Shown here piece after piece: positions 11,610-22,167 of a stretch of 64,000 bases of DNA. The notes below the pieces were generated by a model. The model saw nothing but the letters and a program-made list of their open reading frames with translations. It was not told the origin of the DNA and made no database searches. Both the position numbers and the translations under genes were made by a program. This DNA comes from Allolobophora icterica (taxonomy: Eukaryota > Annelida > Clitellata > Crassiclitellata > Lumbricidae): the NCBI GenBank assembly GCA_963556255.1, contig OY744609.1, positions 3,748,410 through 3,812,409 of the forward strand, given 5' to 3'. Position 1 is the first letter of the stretch; the number at the start of each line of letters is the position of its first letter.

Positions 11610-12290
11610 TGGAAAGAGGAAGAGGTGGCATCAAGGTGAAAAAGTATTGCAAAAAGGGGTGTTTTCAGATTTAAGCGTAAGGCTGGTGCAGGTATAACAA
11701 AAGAATCGCCATCATTTTACTTTGCACCGGTTTACATCGCTACAAAGAAAGACGAAAGTAACAACTTTTACCTTCAAAATGCAGAAGTCTGAAACTTTTA
11801 AATCCACAACAAACTCGTCGGGTTTCAAAAACAATCGCTCGAGTTAAAGCTTGATTTCGCAGACTTCAAAAGATTCGACCAAATTGTTGTTGTTCCGCCT
11901 CTTATAGAAAGTTTACCAAAACATCTACTAGATCTTGGAAGACTTCTTTGGTTGCCCTACGCGGCGGAAAGCAATCCCGGATTCCAATCCGTCGCACAGT
12001 TTTGATCCAGATAGAAAAATATTACAGACGATCGTGTCCTATTTCACCAGCAGAAATTCCTCTAACGGGGACTGTCCCACTAGATGGCAGGACTGTCTCG
12101 CTGCTAGCGGTGGGCTAGGTGTCTGTCAGTCACAGTTGGCTCCTCCCACTTGGGGGAGGAGCATTGACTAGACGTCCAGGCATTTCCGTATGGCTGTGTT
12201 TGCCCAGCTCTCTCGAGCGTTGCCCTGTCGCCTTCTCTGTCATTGTGTCTCCACCTGCCCATCTGCATGTATGCCTGTCTGCGTCTCACT
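11610..12290. other. No gene; one short GC hairpin
   Basis: No domain-bearing frame. CTCCTCCCACTTGGGGGAGGAG-like pairing at about 12141-12162 could form a stem of about 9 bp. It has no U-run and no known role. Confidence 0.45.
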
Positions 12291-12299
12291 CTAAATCTA

Positions 12300-12375
12300 T
12301 TATTGTTCTGTTTCCTCTGTCTGTCTATCCGTCCGTCTGTCTGTCCGTCTGTTTGTCCGTCTGTCTGTCAGTGGT
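12300..12375. repeat. (CTGT/CCGT)n microsatellite
   Basis: Imperfect tetranucleotide runs of CTGT, CCGT and CTAT. Confidence 0.93.
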
Positions 12376-12379
12376 CAGG

Positions 12380-12695
12380 TAAGCATACATGTACATTGGA
12401 CCAATAAAGTTTCTACACATTGGTTGGTTTCTTTTTCAGAGTAGGCTACTCAGCCTTCAGTCCCAAGATAATGTCTGACTCATTGTAGCTTCATAGATCT
12501 CTATTTTATCCGTGACAGACTAAGGGCATTAGAACGCAATAAAAGATTACAAGGCGCTACAAAATATCACCTCTCACATTGTTTAGTTAAAGCGTTATCT
12601 TTATTGTCAATTATATCTTGTCTCAAAAGCGTCGAAAAGCAATCTATAGTTTCCAAACACTGGCATCTGGGCTGTTAAGGAAGTAACAGTCCTAG
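12380..12695. other. No recognisable feature
   Basis: Intergenic sequence without a supported gene or repeat. Confidence 0.5.
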
Positions 12696-12699
12696 GATA

Positions 12700-12834
12700 C
12701 GATGACGACGACGACGATGATGAAGACGACGACGACGATGATGATGATGACGATGACGATGATGAAGATGACGACGATGATGTTTATGACGATGACGATG
12801 ACGATGACGATGATGATGATGATGACGATGATGG

Positions 12835-12924
<90 letters not shown>

Positions 12925-12975
12925 CGATGATGATGATGATGATGATGAAGACGACGACGACGATGATGATGATAT
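12700..12975. repeat. Long (GAT)n/(GAC)n trinucleotide tract
   Basis: About 275 bp of GAT with scattered GAC, GAA and GTG. It contains a pure (GAT)n core of about 85 bp at about 12836-12922. Poly-Met, poly-Asp and poly-His frames on both strands result from the repeat and are not genes. Confidence 0.97.
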
Positions 12976-12989
12976 GATGTGAATCTGAA

Positions 12990-13445
12990 AAGAATATCCA
13001 ATAAATAAATAAATTAAATAAAATTAGTTAACCATTTATAAATAAATAAATAAATTGACCATTTATTTATTTATTTTCAAAGTCGTCTGCTCCATCCGAG
13101 CCCGCTTCATCTGACGTCATAGGTTTGAATTTATGTAACGCCGTTGAGGACTCTCCCACTCCGATTCCTTTGTGTGCCTTGCACTTTGACCCCTAATTAG
13201 ATCACCACCGAGGGTTTCATTTCGTTGAACCAAAGCCACGATTCATACCACCGAACGGGTTAATAAAAAAAGCGGCGTGATTGAACTTTGACCTAGCCGA
13301 ATTTCCAAAGCGTCACGTGCGCCCTTTGACCTAAACCCAAATACAGCCCCTTCCCCACTCCCCAGCCCATTTCCCGTACTAGCTTTCTACGCGCCTGCCT
13401 TATGTAAGCTTACACCAAGAGAGTATAGGTGAAAGATGGGTTCTG
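12990..13445. other. No recognisable feature
   Basis: (AAAT)n-like runs at about 13005-13075, then unique sequence. No gene. Confidence 0.5.
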
Positions 13446-13449
13446 TATC

Positions 13450-15800
13450 AGCGATCTTGTACTTTGGGGCAAGGTCAACGTTAACGGCTCTCGAAGCCGA
13501 AAAAGATATATGTAAACATGTCGCTCATATATAAAAACACCTTTAAATCATGAATCAGGCCCCTGTATATTTTTATTTATTTACCAATAGAGCTGTAATA
13601 GGGCCTATGCCAAAGTCGACGCTAACGGCCTTTGTTGCCATATTAAGGCAATAAAGCAATAAGGCAATTATAAAATGTCGTTAAACTTAAATCCATCCAA
13701 AACTCCGCCACTACGCTACATGCAGTAGTGCCAGTCCCAAGACTTGATAAAGGAGAAGGGTGACGATAATCATCTTCGTTATAACAGCGTCTTTAAACAG
13801 AAACTAACCAAATCATATTTATTTATTTCTTGTTATGAGATGTTAAAATCTGGATCCATCCATCCGGTAATTCCAACACTGCCCGTCTTCCAGTACTCTG
13901 GCAGTGCCAGTCCAAAACCTGGGGATAGGAGGAGGCGACGCTAATCGTCTTTGCTATGACACAGCTAACCATGTTCACATACCCAAAATATTATTATGGC
14001 AAAATATTATTAAAGATAGTAAAATGCCAAAATAATTTTTGCCGACGTCAACGGCCTTTGATGCCATAATGTCGTTAAACTATTGGAGTTTCATCCTATC
14101 GCTAGATGTCACCACACACTTTTATGTTACCGATATTTGTTGCACACCTTTATATCAAAGATTAACACATCTATTTATTAATAAAGTACGTGACGTATTT
14201 ATGTGACTTATAAATATTGGCAAGTTACTTGGTAATGACCAACTTACAAATAGTTATAGAATAGTTACAGTAATATTCTGTGAGAGACGCTTTAAAAATT
14301 TCTAGACACGATACGATACGATGCAAAGTTCAGAAGTGCACATTCAAACCGAGCAAATATTAAGTGAAGAGGTTGACTGGAAGATGCGAGTTTTCAGTTT
14401 AGAGCGAAAGACAGTCTCGCTAAGAGAGTTGGGAACAAGAGGAGGTAGAGAGTTCCCGGTGGAGGGACTGGCAACTGTGAATGAACGCCGGCCAAAGACA
14501 AGACGTGTACGAGGAACAACATACTTTCCAACAGATGCTTGTCAAAGGAGGAGCGGTCTAAGGCCGTTTACGGCGATATGAAAATTGGGTTCAGTTGAAC
14601 AGTTCTCACAAATGAAGATAGCCTAGTACGCTATTTGTTTTGGACTCTGTACATTCTTTGTTTTCACTGTATTGTACATACTTTTTAATTGTCGTCAACA
14701 GCCTTTGATGTCAGGTGACGACGATAAAAATATGGAATAAAAAATCTCAAATAATAATCGTGTTGGTTGACAATGTCACTGAGAAACCGCAGAAGTTTCA
14801 TTGAAACAATTGAAACATGACTATGCAGTTACCAAGAACTTTATTAACATGCGTCTTCGCAGCCTGCAAGGCGCCCGGTCATTTTACTGCTGCCCCTAGG
14901 GAGTGGAAAGCTGAGTCGACCCAGAGGGGACTTTACGGGTATCGAACCGCGAATTTTCAAGATCTAATGCTCTTCAAGCTAGAGTGTTACCATTAATCTA
15001 TCTGATGACTTTTGAAGATTGGCGTAGTGTGCAATTCGGACAGTGAGACAGTTCTAAAAAAAATTTTCTATCGACGTTAACGGCCTTAGTTTCCACCAGA
15101 TGTCGCTGAAACGGCTTCAAAACCCACCAATCGCGAGATGTGATCACACACGCCCTCATCCTGATATTTCTTGGACACCTTTAAATTATGTGTTATGTGT
15201 TATATCCTTTCAATATAAACACGACAAGACGTCGTTGAATTATTACATTCATCTTATCGCTATAGATGACATAACACGCTTCGATTATTCAGATTGTTAT
15301 TGGACACCTTTAAATCGGGATTTCACCCAATATATAAACCTTAGTTCTCTAAAATAAGATTAGATAGTACAATATAGGTTTATCTCTTTCACGAGGTGAG
15401 AACTGTTCAAAGCAGCTTTTCCTATCGATGTCGCCGAAACGGTTGTCAAAGCCACCAATCGCTAGATGTGATCACACACGCCCATATCGATTATATTATT
15501 TGGACACCTTTAGGCCTATATCAAGTGTTATCTTGGCTATATATAACATCATTTCGCAGAAATCTGTCACTTTGAACAATACGGACAGAGCAGATGGATG
15601 TATATTATGAAAATATGCGTACAATCTATGGTAAATCCATAATCTATCTTTTTTATAAAGTCCCTAACTGCCCATTTTCTGATAGTGCCAGTCCAAAGCC
15701 TGGAGAATCAGGAGGACCACGTTAATCATCTTTGTTATGGCACAGCGTCGTTAAACAGCAACTCACCAACCAACCAACCAGCAGAGCTGTATTATGCCAT
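13450..15800 (+). repeat. Long composite of GTCGTTAAAC-type units, copy 1
   Basis: Repeated boxes occur in one orientation: CAACGGCCTTTGNTGCCATAA then GTCGTTAAAC (about 13604, 14041, 14691, 15073, 15425), CGCTAGATGTNATCACACAC, GGACACCTTTAAAT, GTGCCAGTCC.AA.CCTGG and AACTGTTCAA. The same boxes recur in the same order and orientation at about 58080-59400, so the two regions share a multi-unit ancestor. No open frame carries a domain. The element type is not identified. Confidence 0.7.
14815..15003 (-). mobile_element. tRNA-headed SINE, family S2, copy 1
   Basis: On the minus strand, AATGGTAACACTC (A-box region) precedes the B box GGTTCGATACCCG at about 14950-14938. The body reads CTCCCTAGGGGCAGC, then GCGCCTTGCAGGCTGC and CATGTTTCAAT. 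The same words in the same order occur on the plus strand at 32850-33040. Confidence 0.72.
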
Positions 15801-15913
15801 AGGAACATTGAGAACTGTTCAACCTAAGTCCTAATTTGTGTAATCTGTATCTTTTACTTACGTTTCCGTTACCTTCCCTTTTCGTTACCTTCGTTACCTT
15901 CCCTTGTCGTTTA

Positions 15914-15953
<40 letters not shown>

Positions 15954-16079
15954 TTTTGGCAGCCGTAAGATGTCATTAAACAGGACCCAATTACATTAGA
16001 TACAAACCCCAAATTACACACCTCTGAATTACAGCTAGTGGAAGATATAAGTAACCCAATGGCTTACGTCTCATCGTTA
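15724..16079. repeat. Tandem segmental duplication, unit 1
   Basis: About 355 bp, from TTAATCATCTTTGTTATGG through GCAGAGCTGTATTATGCC and an (AT)n run (15919-15952) to GGAAGATATAAGTAACCC and AATGGCTTACG. A second nearly identical unit starts at about 16076 and is interrupted by element A. Confidence 0.85.
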
Positions 16080-16262
16080 ATCATCTTTGTTATGGCACAG
16101 CGTCGTTAAACAGCAACTCACCAACCAGCAGAGCTGTATTATGCCATAGGAACATTGAGAACTGTTCAACTTATAAGTCCTAATTTGTGTAATCTGTATC
16201 TTTTAGTTACGTTTCCGTTACCTTCCCTTTTCGTTACCTTCGTTACCTTCCCTTGTCGTTTA

Positions 16263-16320
<58 letters not shown>
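16076..16320. repeat. Tandem duplication, unit 2, left part
   Basis: Repeats unit 1 from TCATCGTTAATCATC to its (AT)n run (16267-16320), where element A is inserted. The unit resumes after element A at 20557. Confidence 0.88.
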
Positions 16321-16324
<4 letters not shown>

Positions 16325-16799
16325 AGCTTGTTAGTCTAGAGGTGAAATGTGAGTTAGAATGATATGAGAAATGACAAGAAAAACAAAGACTTTCGCAATA
16401 TTGATAAAACGTATATTTACACTATGTACATAATTGAAACGATACTCACACATACAAGACAAACGAAACGTCAAAAGACAGACTCTCCGAGAAGACGCCT
16501 GCACAAACTCCACAAAGGAAGATACAACTCGAGAACCGGCAATTAAACATGAGTAGCGACCACGTAGGGTACACGCTCTGAAAACGACCACAAGAGGGTA
16601 CTTACAATGCGTGACACAACCAGTGCACGTCTTACGCCTTACTCAACTAAAACCGGTCTCCCTGTAGACACAAGAACACTGCTATATATAGTCAACGAGA
16701 CCATCCTACATTTAGCTTCAAACGAGGTGCGTCTTAACTAAGGTTAGTAAGTGCACGTGAGGATGATAATGGCGGGATGGCAGAAGGCCACTCACAACA
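16321..16799 (-). repeat. Element A 3' LTR
   Basis: 479 bp, the same length as the copy at 20078-20556. The internal boundary is preceded, in element orientation, by a short G6 tract (plus-strand CCCCCC near 16802-16807), a minimal polypurine tract. Confidence 0.93.
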
Positions 16800-16957
16800 G
16801 ACCCCCCGACAACGAAAAAGAGGAAACATTAAAAGTGTTTCCGACCATGCAGAAACCACAAGTGCCAACGAATTTAAACTATCTCCAAAGTTCATCAAAG
16901 CAACAGTCTAGTAGAAAAATCTATGAGTCCGTAGAGATATATGAAAAGTTCGTACAT
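16800..16957. other. Element A 3' non-coding region
   Basis: About 158 bp between the gag-pol stop and the 3' LTR. There is no room for an integrase or envelope after RNase H. This fits an ancestor with integrase upstream of RT (Gmr1 order), as in element C. Confidence 0.7.
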
Positions 16958-19858
16958 TTAAACTGAGGGGCGACTTAATATGTCTGGTAACACATTGTCT
17001 CGACCACGCCGATGCTTAATGTTCAAGGAATATTGTTGGAGTTCAAGACTCCATCGCAAAAGTTTCGCATTCGAAGGAGCCATGCGATTTATGAACTGTA
17101 GTGGACTATGGTCCGTATAAACAACCACTGGAGCGGAACCAAAGTACACGCTGAACGCGCGTACACCGACCACCAGCGCAAGTGCCTCCTTCTCAATGGT
17201 CGAATAGCGTACTTCCGCCAAACTCAACTTCCGACTCAGGTAGCAGACCGGATGTTCAATCTCGTACGTTATCTGAAATAGACAACCTCCCAAACAAAAG
17301 TACGAAGCATCCACAGCTAAATAAAAAGGTTTGTCAAAATCTGGCGGTTTAAGTATAGGCCGCGAAGCCATCCTAGACTTCAAATCAATGAATACATTCT
17401 CAGCCTCAGGAGACCAAGTAAACTGGTGACCTTTCTTAAGTAACAAAGTAAGAGGTAACGTTAACTGAGAGTAATGCGACAGGAACTTGCGGTAATAACC
17501 AGCCAAACCCAGAAAAGATTGAACCTGCTTCTTATTTTCAGGATCGGCTACCGTAAGCGCATTCAACTTACGAAAGTCTGTGCACAGCCGCAGAGACCCA
17601 TCCGATTTAGGTACAAGTACAATAGGCGAAGCCCACGCACTTTCGGACTCCTCTACAATGCCTTCTTCAACTAGGCCTTTAATCTCTTTGTCTACCTGTG
17701 CCATACGTTCAGGATGCAACCGATAGGCTGTCTGCCGTACTGGTCGTGCATCAGGTATCAACTCAATACGGTGTGCAATAAGTGAAGTCTTGCCAGGTAC
17801 ATCGCTAAACACACCCTTAAACGTACTAGGCATACCCAGCAATTCATCCCGTTGCACAAAATCCAAAGGACTATTTGCGACCACCTCTTCTAATTTAGGC
17901 GACTCAGACACATTCACACTTGCAGGCACAACCAAACCGACATCAAGTGTAGGCGTACAATCAACACGCGACTCTACATTGGTTAAATCAGCATGCACTG
18001 CAGTAGACTCTTTGAATAAGGCACTCAAGTCTACGTCTAACTGCACATTTATATCAGCAGACTTATCTTCTACAGATTGAGTATGCGACACAGGTAAAGA
18101 GCCAGAATCGGTCAATTTAACTTGAGCGCGCGTTGTCACTCCCACATTTATCTCATCTTGTGGACTATCCAAGTCGTTACCAATTAGAACGTGAATGCCA
18201 CGTGGCAAATGGTCTACCAACCCACATAAGATAGTGCCGTTAGCAAATTTAGACTCAACTCGAATTTCAACCAAAGGAACACGAAGCGTGACACCAGAAA
18301 TACCTCTAATAAAGCGAACCTCACCGGTGTAACAGAACTCATTAGCATGCAATAATTCCTTGCTAGCCAAGCTTTGCAAGGAACCAGTATCTCTTAAGAC
18401 AACAATATTGCGAGAAAGTCCAGTGGGCGTATACACATAGCCAGACGAACAGAATGACAAGTAGCCAGCGTCGACCATTTTAGTCGGCCCATCCTTCACT
18501 TGTACAGACATATCTACGCCCGTGACCAATCCTACATTCTTAGGACTGGTGTTCTGCTGAGCAGCGAAATCCCGTTTTGGCCTCAATTCTGGATGTAATT
18601 TGTAACATGAAGAAACCCCATGATTAGATTTACCGCAGTAAGTACAAACAATCTGGGACTCCCATGACTTGTGAAATTGGCCCTCTTTACGAAAATTTTT
18701 CGGCGACCAATGAGTTTTAGCTCCACGACCCGAATCACTACCAAATCCAAAATTTTCCCATTTTTCATCATTCGAATGCAAGACAGAAGCATGCACAGGG
18801 AAGGGCTTATATAGAATAGCAAATTCGTCTGCCAACTTCGCAGCGGCTGAAACTGTCGCGGGCTTTTTGTCAATTATCCATCTATGGATTTCAACAGGCA
18901 AGCAAGTCGCAAATTGCTCAAGTTTAAAGACTTCAAAGGCCTTAGTCAAGTCATTAAACGCATCTTCACCTTCCAGCCACCTTTGAAAAGGTAACGCTAA
19001 GCGGAAAGCGAAAGCAGAGTAAGTCTCCTGAGCACCCTTAACCAAAATTCTAAAACTCTTCCTATAAAATTCCGGCACCCTAGCAAATGCAGTCAACAAA
19101 GCCTGTTTTAGGGTGTCATAATTCTTACAGCCCTCCAGAGATAACTCCGAAAAAACCTGTTGAGCTTTACCAGTTAATTGAGGGTGTAAATAAGCAGTCC
19201 ATTTATCTCTTGGAAATTTATGAATAGTCATAGCCTTCTCAAAGGAAACAAAATAATGTTCTATATTCGTCTCGTCAAATTTAGGGACCAATTTGATGGC
19301 AGAAGCTATGCGAAACACATCTTTGTCCTGTTCGGGACCTGGGTTCAAAACCTTAGCCTCGATGCGCTTTAGCTCTAACTCATATTGTCTCTGCCTCTCT
19401 TTGTCTTCACCCTCTGCTCTCCTCACTCGTTCTCCTTCCTCCATCTTCAATTTTTCCTGGAAGTTTCTGTCTTCAGCCTCTCGTTCTTGCTTTCTGTCTT
19501 CAGCCTCTCGTTCTCGCCTTCTGTCTTCCATTCTCAACTTCTCCAATTGAAATTCCCTGTCACTATCTAACTTCGTCAATTCAGTCTTTTCTACCGCTTG
19601 CCGAGACCCAATCTCCAGCGGTCTAACTCCAAAATCGAACACTTCCTTTTCCTGCGTTACAAATTTAGCAAGAATTTTCTGCATTTGAGTCTTACTCATG
19701 CCTCTAGTGTCCTGATCTAATTTCTCTAATTCAAGCCTTAATTCGTCAGCCGACATATCGATAATGTCGTCCAAACTCAAAGGCTTAGTCACCGGAGAAT
19801 GAAGGACACTCCCAACCGGAGAAGCGGGTACCGAAGTTTCAGACCCAAAAGTAGCCAT
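16958..19858 (-). CDS. Element A gag-protease-RT(deleted)-RNase H polyprotein
   Basis: The frame is open from 19930; the ATG at 19858 (MATFGSETS) is the likelier start. Numbered from 19930: a charged coiled coil (EREAEDR repeats) at about residues 120-200; a SCAN-like gag capsid helix domain at about 289-370 (YRKSFRIL.., LEQFATCLP..IHRWI); a CCHC knuckle C429-C432-H437-C442; protease D514-T515-G516; and RT N-terminus with ASPIVLVPKSDGSLRLC. Near residue 797 (about 17541) RT jumps from LNALTVADP straight to KKQVQSFLGLAGYYRKFL. The palm motifs, including the catalytic Y/F-x-D-D, are absent and the frame is kept. RNase H follows with D874, an E in STIEKEA, and D940, ending at LSRPSV. Integrase is absent. 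The SCAN/Gmr1 relationship rests on family knowledge and on comparison with element C. Confidence 0.88.
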   Translation of the reverse strand: MATFGSETSVPASPVGSVLHSPVTKPLSLDDIIDMSADELRLELEKLDQDTRGMSKTQMQKILAKFVTQEKEVFDFGVRPLEIGSRQAVEKTELTKLDSDREFQLEKLRMEDRRREREAEDRKQEREAEDRNFQEKLKMEEGERVRRAEGEDKERQRQYELELKRIEAKVLNPGPEQDKDVFRIASAIKLVPKFDETNIEHYFVSFEKAMTIHKFPRDKWTAYLHPQLTGKAQQVFSELSLEGCKNYDTLKQALLTAFARVPEFYRKSFRILVKGAQETYSAFAFRLALPFQRWLEGEDAFNDLTKAFEVFKLEQFATCLPVEIHRWIIDKKPATVSAAAKLADEFAILYKPFPVHASVLHSNDEKWENFGFGSDSGRGAKTHWSPKNFRKEGQFHKSWESQIVCTYCGKSNHGVSSCYKLHPELRPKRDFAAQQNTSPKNVGLVTGVDMSVQVKDGPTKMVDAGYLSFCSSGYVYTPTGLSRNIVVLRDTGSLQSLASKELLHANEFCYTGEVRFIRGISGVTLRVPLVEIRVESKFANGTILCGLVDHLPRGIHVLIGNDLDSPQDEINVGVTTRAQVKLTDSGSLPVSHTQSVEDKSADINVQLDVDLSALFKESTAVHADLTNVESRVDCTPTLDVGLVVPASVNVSESPKLEEVVANSPLDFVQRDELLGMPSTFKGVFSDVPGKTSLIAHRIELIPDARPVRQTAYRLHPERMAQVDKEIKGLVEEGIVEESESAWASPIVLVPKSDGSLRLCTDFRKLNALTVADPENKKQVQSFLGLAGYYRKFLSHYSQLTLPLTLLLKKGHQFTWSPEAENVFIDLKSRMASRPILKPPDFDKPFYLAVDASYFCLGGCLFQITYEIEHPVCYLSRKLSLAEVRYSTIEKEALALVVGVRAFSVYFGSAPVVVYTDHSPLQFINRMAPSNAKLLRWSLELQQYSLNIKHRRGRDNVLPDILSRPSV

Positions 19859-19894
19859 TGTACAAAGTCGTATGCACAAAAACGTGTACAACTT

Positions 19895-20077
19895 CAAGAA
19901 ACCGTCAAATACGCAAATACGCAGACCCAATTTCCAATTTTGAAATTTCCAATTTTAACAAAACGGAAAACGGTGAATTTTAAGGACGACCTCAAATGTT
20001 AGACCGTCAAATACGCAATTCCAATTTCCAATTTTACAAAACTGAAAACAGTAAATTCTTAAGGACGAGCCCCCATA
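19895..20077 (-). repeat. Element A duplicated leader
   Basis: Two degenerate tandem copies of about 90 bp. Each runs ACCGTCAAATACGCA, CCAATTTCCAATTTT, AAAAC.GAAAAC, then AAGGACGA and ATGTTAG. The outer copy carries the intact primer site next to the LTR. The inner copy (about 19980-20003) has a decayed primer site followed by an LTR-edge-like ATGTTAG. Confidence 0.75.
20063..20075 (-). promoter_or_regulatory. Element A primer binding site (tRNA-Pro type)
   Basis: Two bases inside the 5' LTR, the minus strand reads TGGGGGCTCGTCC. This matches the well-known tRNA-Pro primer site over 13 bases before diverging. Confidence 0.82.
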
Positions 20078-20550
20078 TGTTAGCTTGTTAGTCTAGAGGT
20101 GAAATGTGAGTTAGAATGATATGAGAAATGACAAGAAAAACAAAGACTTTCGCAATATTGATAAAACGTATATTTACACTATGTACATAATTGAAACGAT
20201 ACTCACACATACAAGACAAACGAAACGTCAAAAGACAGACTCTCCGAGAAGACGCCTGCACAAACTCCACAAAGGAAGATACAACTCGAGAACCGGCAAT
20301 TAAACATGAGTAGCGACCACGTAGGGTACACGCTCTGAAAACGACCACAAGAGGGTACTTACAATGCGTGACACAACCAGTGCACGTCTTACGCCTTACC
20401 TAACTAAAACCGGTCTCCCTGTAGACACAAGAACACTGCTATATATAGTCAACGAGACCATCCTACATTTAGCTTCAAACGAGGTGCGTCTTAACTATGG
20501 TTAGTAAGTGCACGTGAGGATGATAATGGCGGGATGGCAGAAGGCCACTC

Positions 20551-20556
<6 letters not shown>
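20078..20556 (-). repeat. Element A 5' LTR
   Basis: 479 bp; the copy that drives transcription on the minus strand. CTATATATAG at 20439-20448 gives a TATA box in the expected direction. I did not find a clear AATAAA in the LTR. Confidence 0.93.
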
Positions 20557-20610
<54 letters not shown>

Positions 20611-20731
20611 TTGGCAGCCGTAAGATGTCATTAAACAGGACCCAATTACATTAGATACAAACCCCAAATTACACACCTCTGAATTACAGCTAGTGGAAGA
20701 TATAAGTAACCCAATGGCTTGCATCTCATTG
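20557..20731. repeat. Tandem duplication, unit 2, right part
   Basis: Resumes in the (AT)n run and continues through GGCAGCCGTAAGATGTC, ATTAAACAGGACCC and GGAAGATATAAGTAACCC to AATGGCTTGCATCTCATTG, matching unit 1 at 15950-16070. Element B follows at once. Confidence 0.88.
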
Positions 20732-22154
20732 TGTAGCGTGCTCGTCCCGCTCTTGCGAGTGCCCGCGCTGTTGTGAGAGAACATCTGAAGAGTATACAAG
20801 CCCTGGTTTTGAACCCAGCTTGCTGGCGCTGTGGGCCTGTTCTCTTCTCTCTATCTGCTGCAACCGCTGTCGCCTTTTCTTACTAGGCCGAGAGCGAGGC
20901 TTCACGTCCGGTTGCATTATACTAGGTCCCTGAGGCATTCTTCTACCATGGATGACGAGTGGCATGTCCGCGGCTTCCGTTGCTGGCGCAGCAGGGCTTA
21001 GTGTCAAGCCCTCACTAGGGTTCGGCGCTCTCACAACAGACTCAATTTCTTTCTTCTTCTCTCTTCTCTCAGGGACCCTATCTGATAACAGGCGCTCCAT
21101 AAATACTCGTTGAGTTTCCATGAAGGTCTGTTGAGATTCGAATAATGAACGCATAAGAGTTTCCTGATTTGTCTGGCGCTCTACGAATCTACTTAATACA
21201 GATTCTTGAGTCGACAGGCGCTCTATAAATGCCCCTAGTATCGAGTCTTGATTTGTCTGGCGCTCTACAATCTTTTCCTGGGTTCCTACCACCCTTTCCA
21301 AAATGTCGCCTATTCGGCTAGTTTCGTGTTCAGATAAAATCTCTTCTTCCATTATAATTATTTATTGAACAGAAATGAAATTATCGACTTATACTATCGC
21401 CATATGTTCATTTACATTTATATAGCACAAGTGAATCTAAATTATCGACTTATCTATCGCTGTATGTTTCCTGACTAAGTTAACGGGTACATTTATATAG
21501 CACATGAACTTAACCTATCGCCTTATCGCTTCACAACATATCTAATCTATCTAAGTATCGCTGGAGATTTCAATATACGACTCAAAAGAATAAGGGGTTG
21601 TACTCCCTGAACTTCCAAGATATATATATTCTTCCCAATTGCCAATATTTGCGATTCCGGTCAAATCCAGTAAATATCAATCCACATCAAGGTTATCCAA
21701 GGTCACTGGAGTTTCGTTGCCCAAATTCGAAGAAACATCGAACGCCCGTCGATAAATTCGACGCCCGATCCTCTCGGATGTATTTACGAAGAAATATTGT
21801 CCCCAAGTTTCGACAATTTCTATCGTTTTAATCGTAAAATCCCTTATTGCGCAGTTAAGACCATTTCACGCTCAACTTAGCTCTAAGGACACCGATTCCT
21901 TCCTTCTTCGTTCACGTCTAGGCTGAAACTGCTTACAGGCCACACAAAATGGCGCAAAAGTTCGCACGTGATCACCTCTAGCCAATCACGAACCAGCACG
22001 GCCTACGTGACGTCTTCCCATTGGTTGACTCGCATGCCACAGCGCTACAGCTGCCTGCACTGTACTGCACTACCACAGTGGCCTCTAGCGAATAACATTA
22101 ACTTCACAATCTTAGTGAAAGTAATATACTTAAGGCTTGTAACGATTCGTTACA
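20732..22154 (-). repeat. Element B 3' LTR
   Basis: 1423 bp. It contains a copy of the gag 5' end as a 208-codon frame (21352 to 20726), which runs out of the LTR and stops in flanking DNA (..DEHATQ). The TATA, AATAAA and ATG order of the 5' LTR is duplicated here. Confidence 0.92.
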
Positions 22155-22167
22155 CCCTCCCCCACTT
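22155..22167 (-). promoter_or_regulatory. Element B polypurine tract
   Basis: On the minus strand AAGTGGGGGAGGG directly abuts the 3' LTR (TGTAACG). This is the expected plus-strand primer for reverse transcription. Confidence 0.85.

Larger units (their letters stand above)
16321..20556 (-). mobile_element. Element A: young Ty3/gypsy-like LTR retrotransposon, pol-deleted
   Basis: A 4236-bp minus-strand element with two 479-bp LTRs. LTR ends in element orientation are TGTTGT...CTAACA. By eye the LTRs differ at only about three positions, so insertion is recent. It sits in an (AT)n run, where a 4-bp ATAT duplication is compatible but not provable. The coding region has a SCAN-like gag, a CCHC knuckle, protease, the start of RT and RNase H. 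The RT catalytic core and integrase are missing, so it cannot be autonomous. Confidence 0.93.

Noticed and set aside
12675..13001. Poly-His and poly-Met frames on both strands
   Set aside because: Direct translation of the (GAT)n tract; no non-repeat coding part.
16331..16591. 86-codon minus frame, repeated at 20088-20348
   Set aside because: It lies inside the element A LTRs. No recognisable motif, and no continuation into the internal region comparable with element B.
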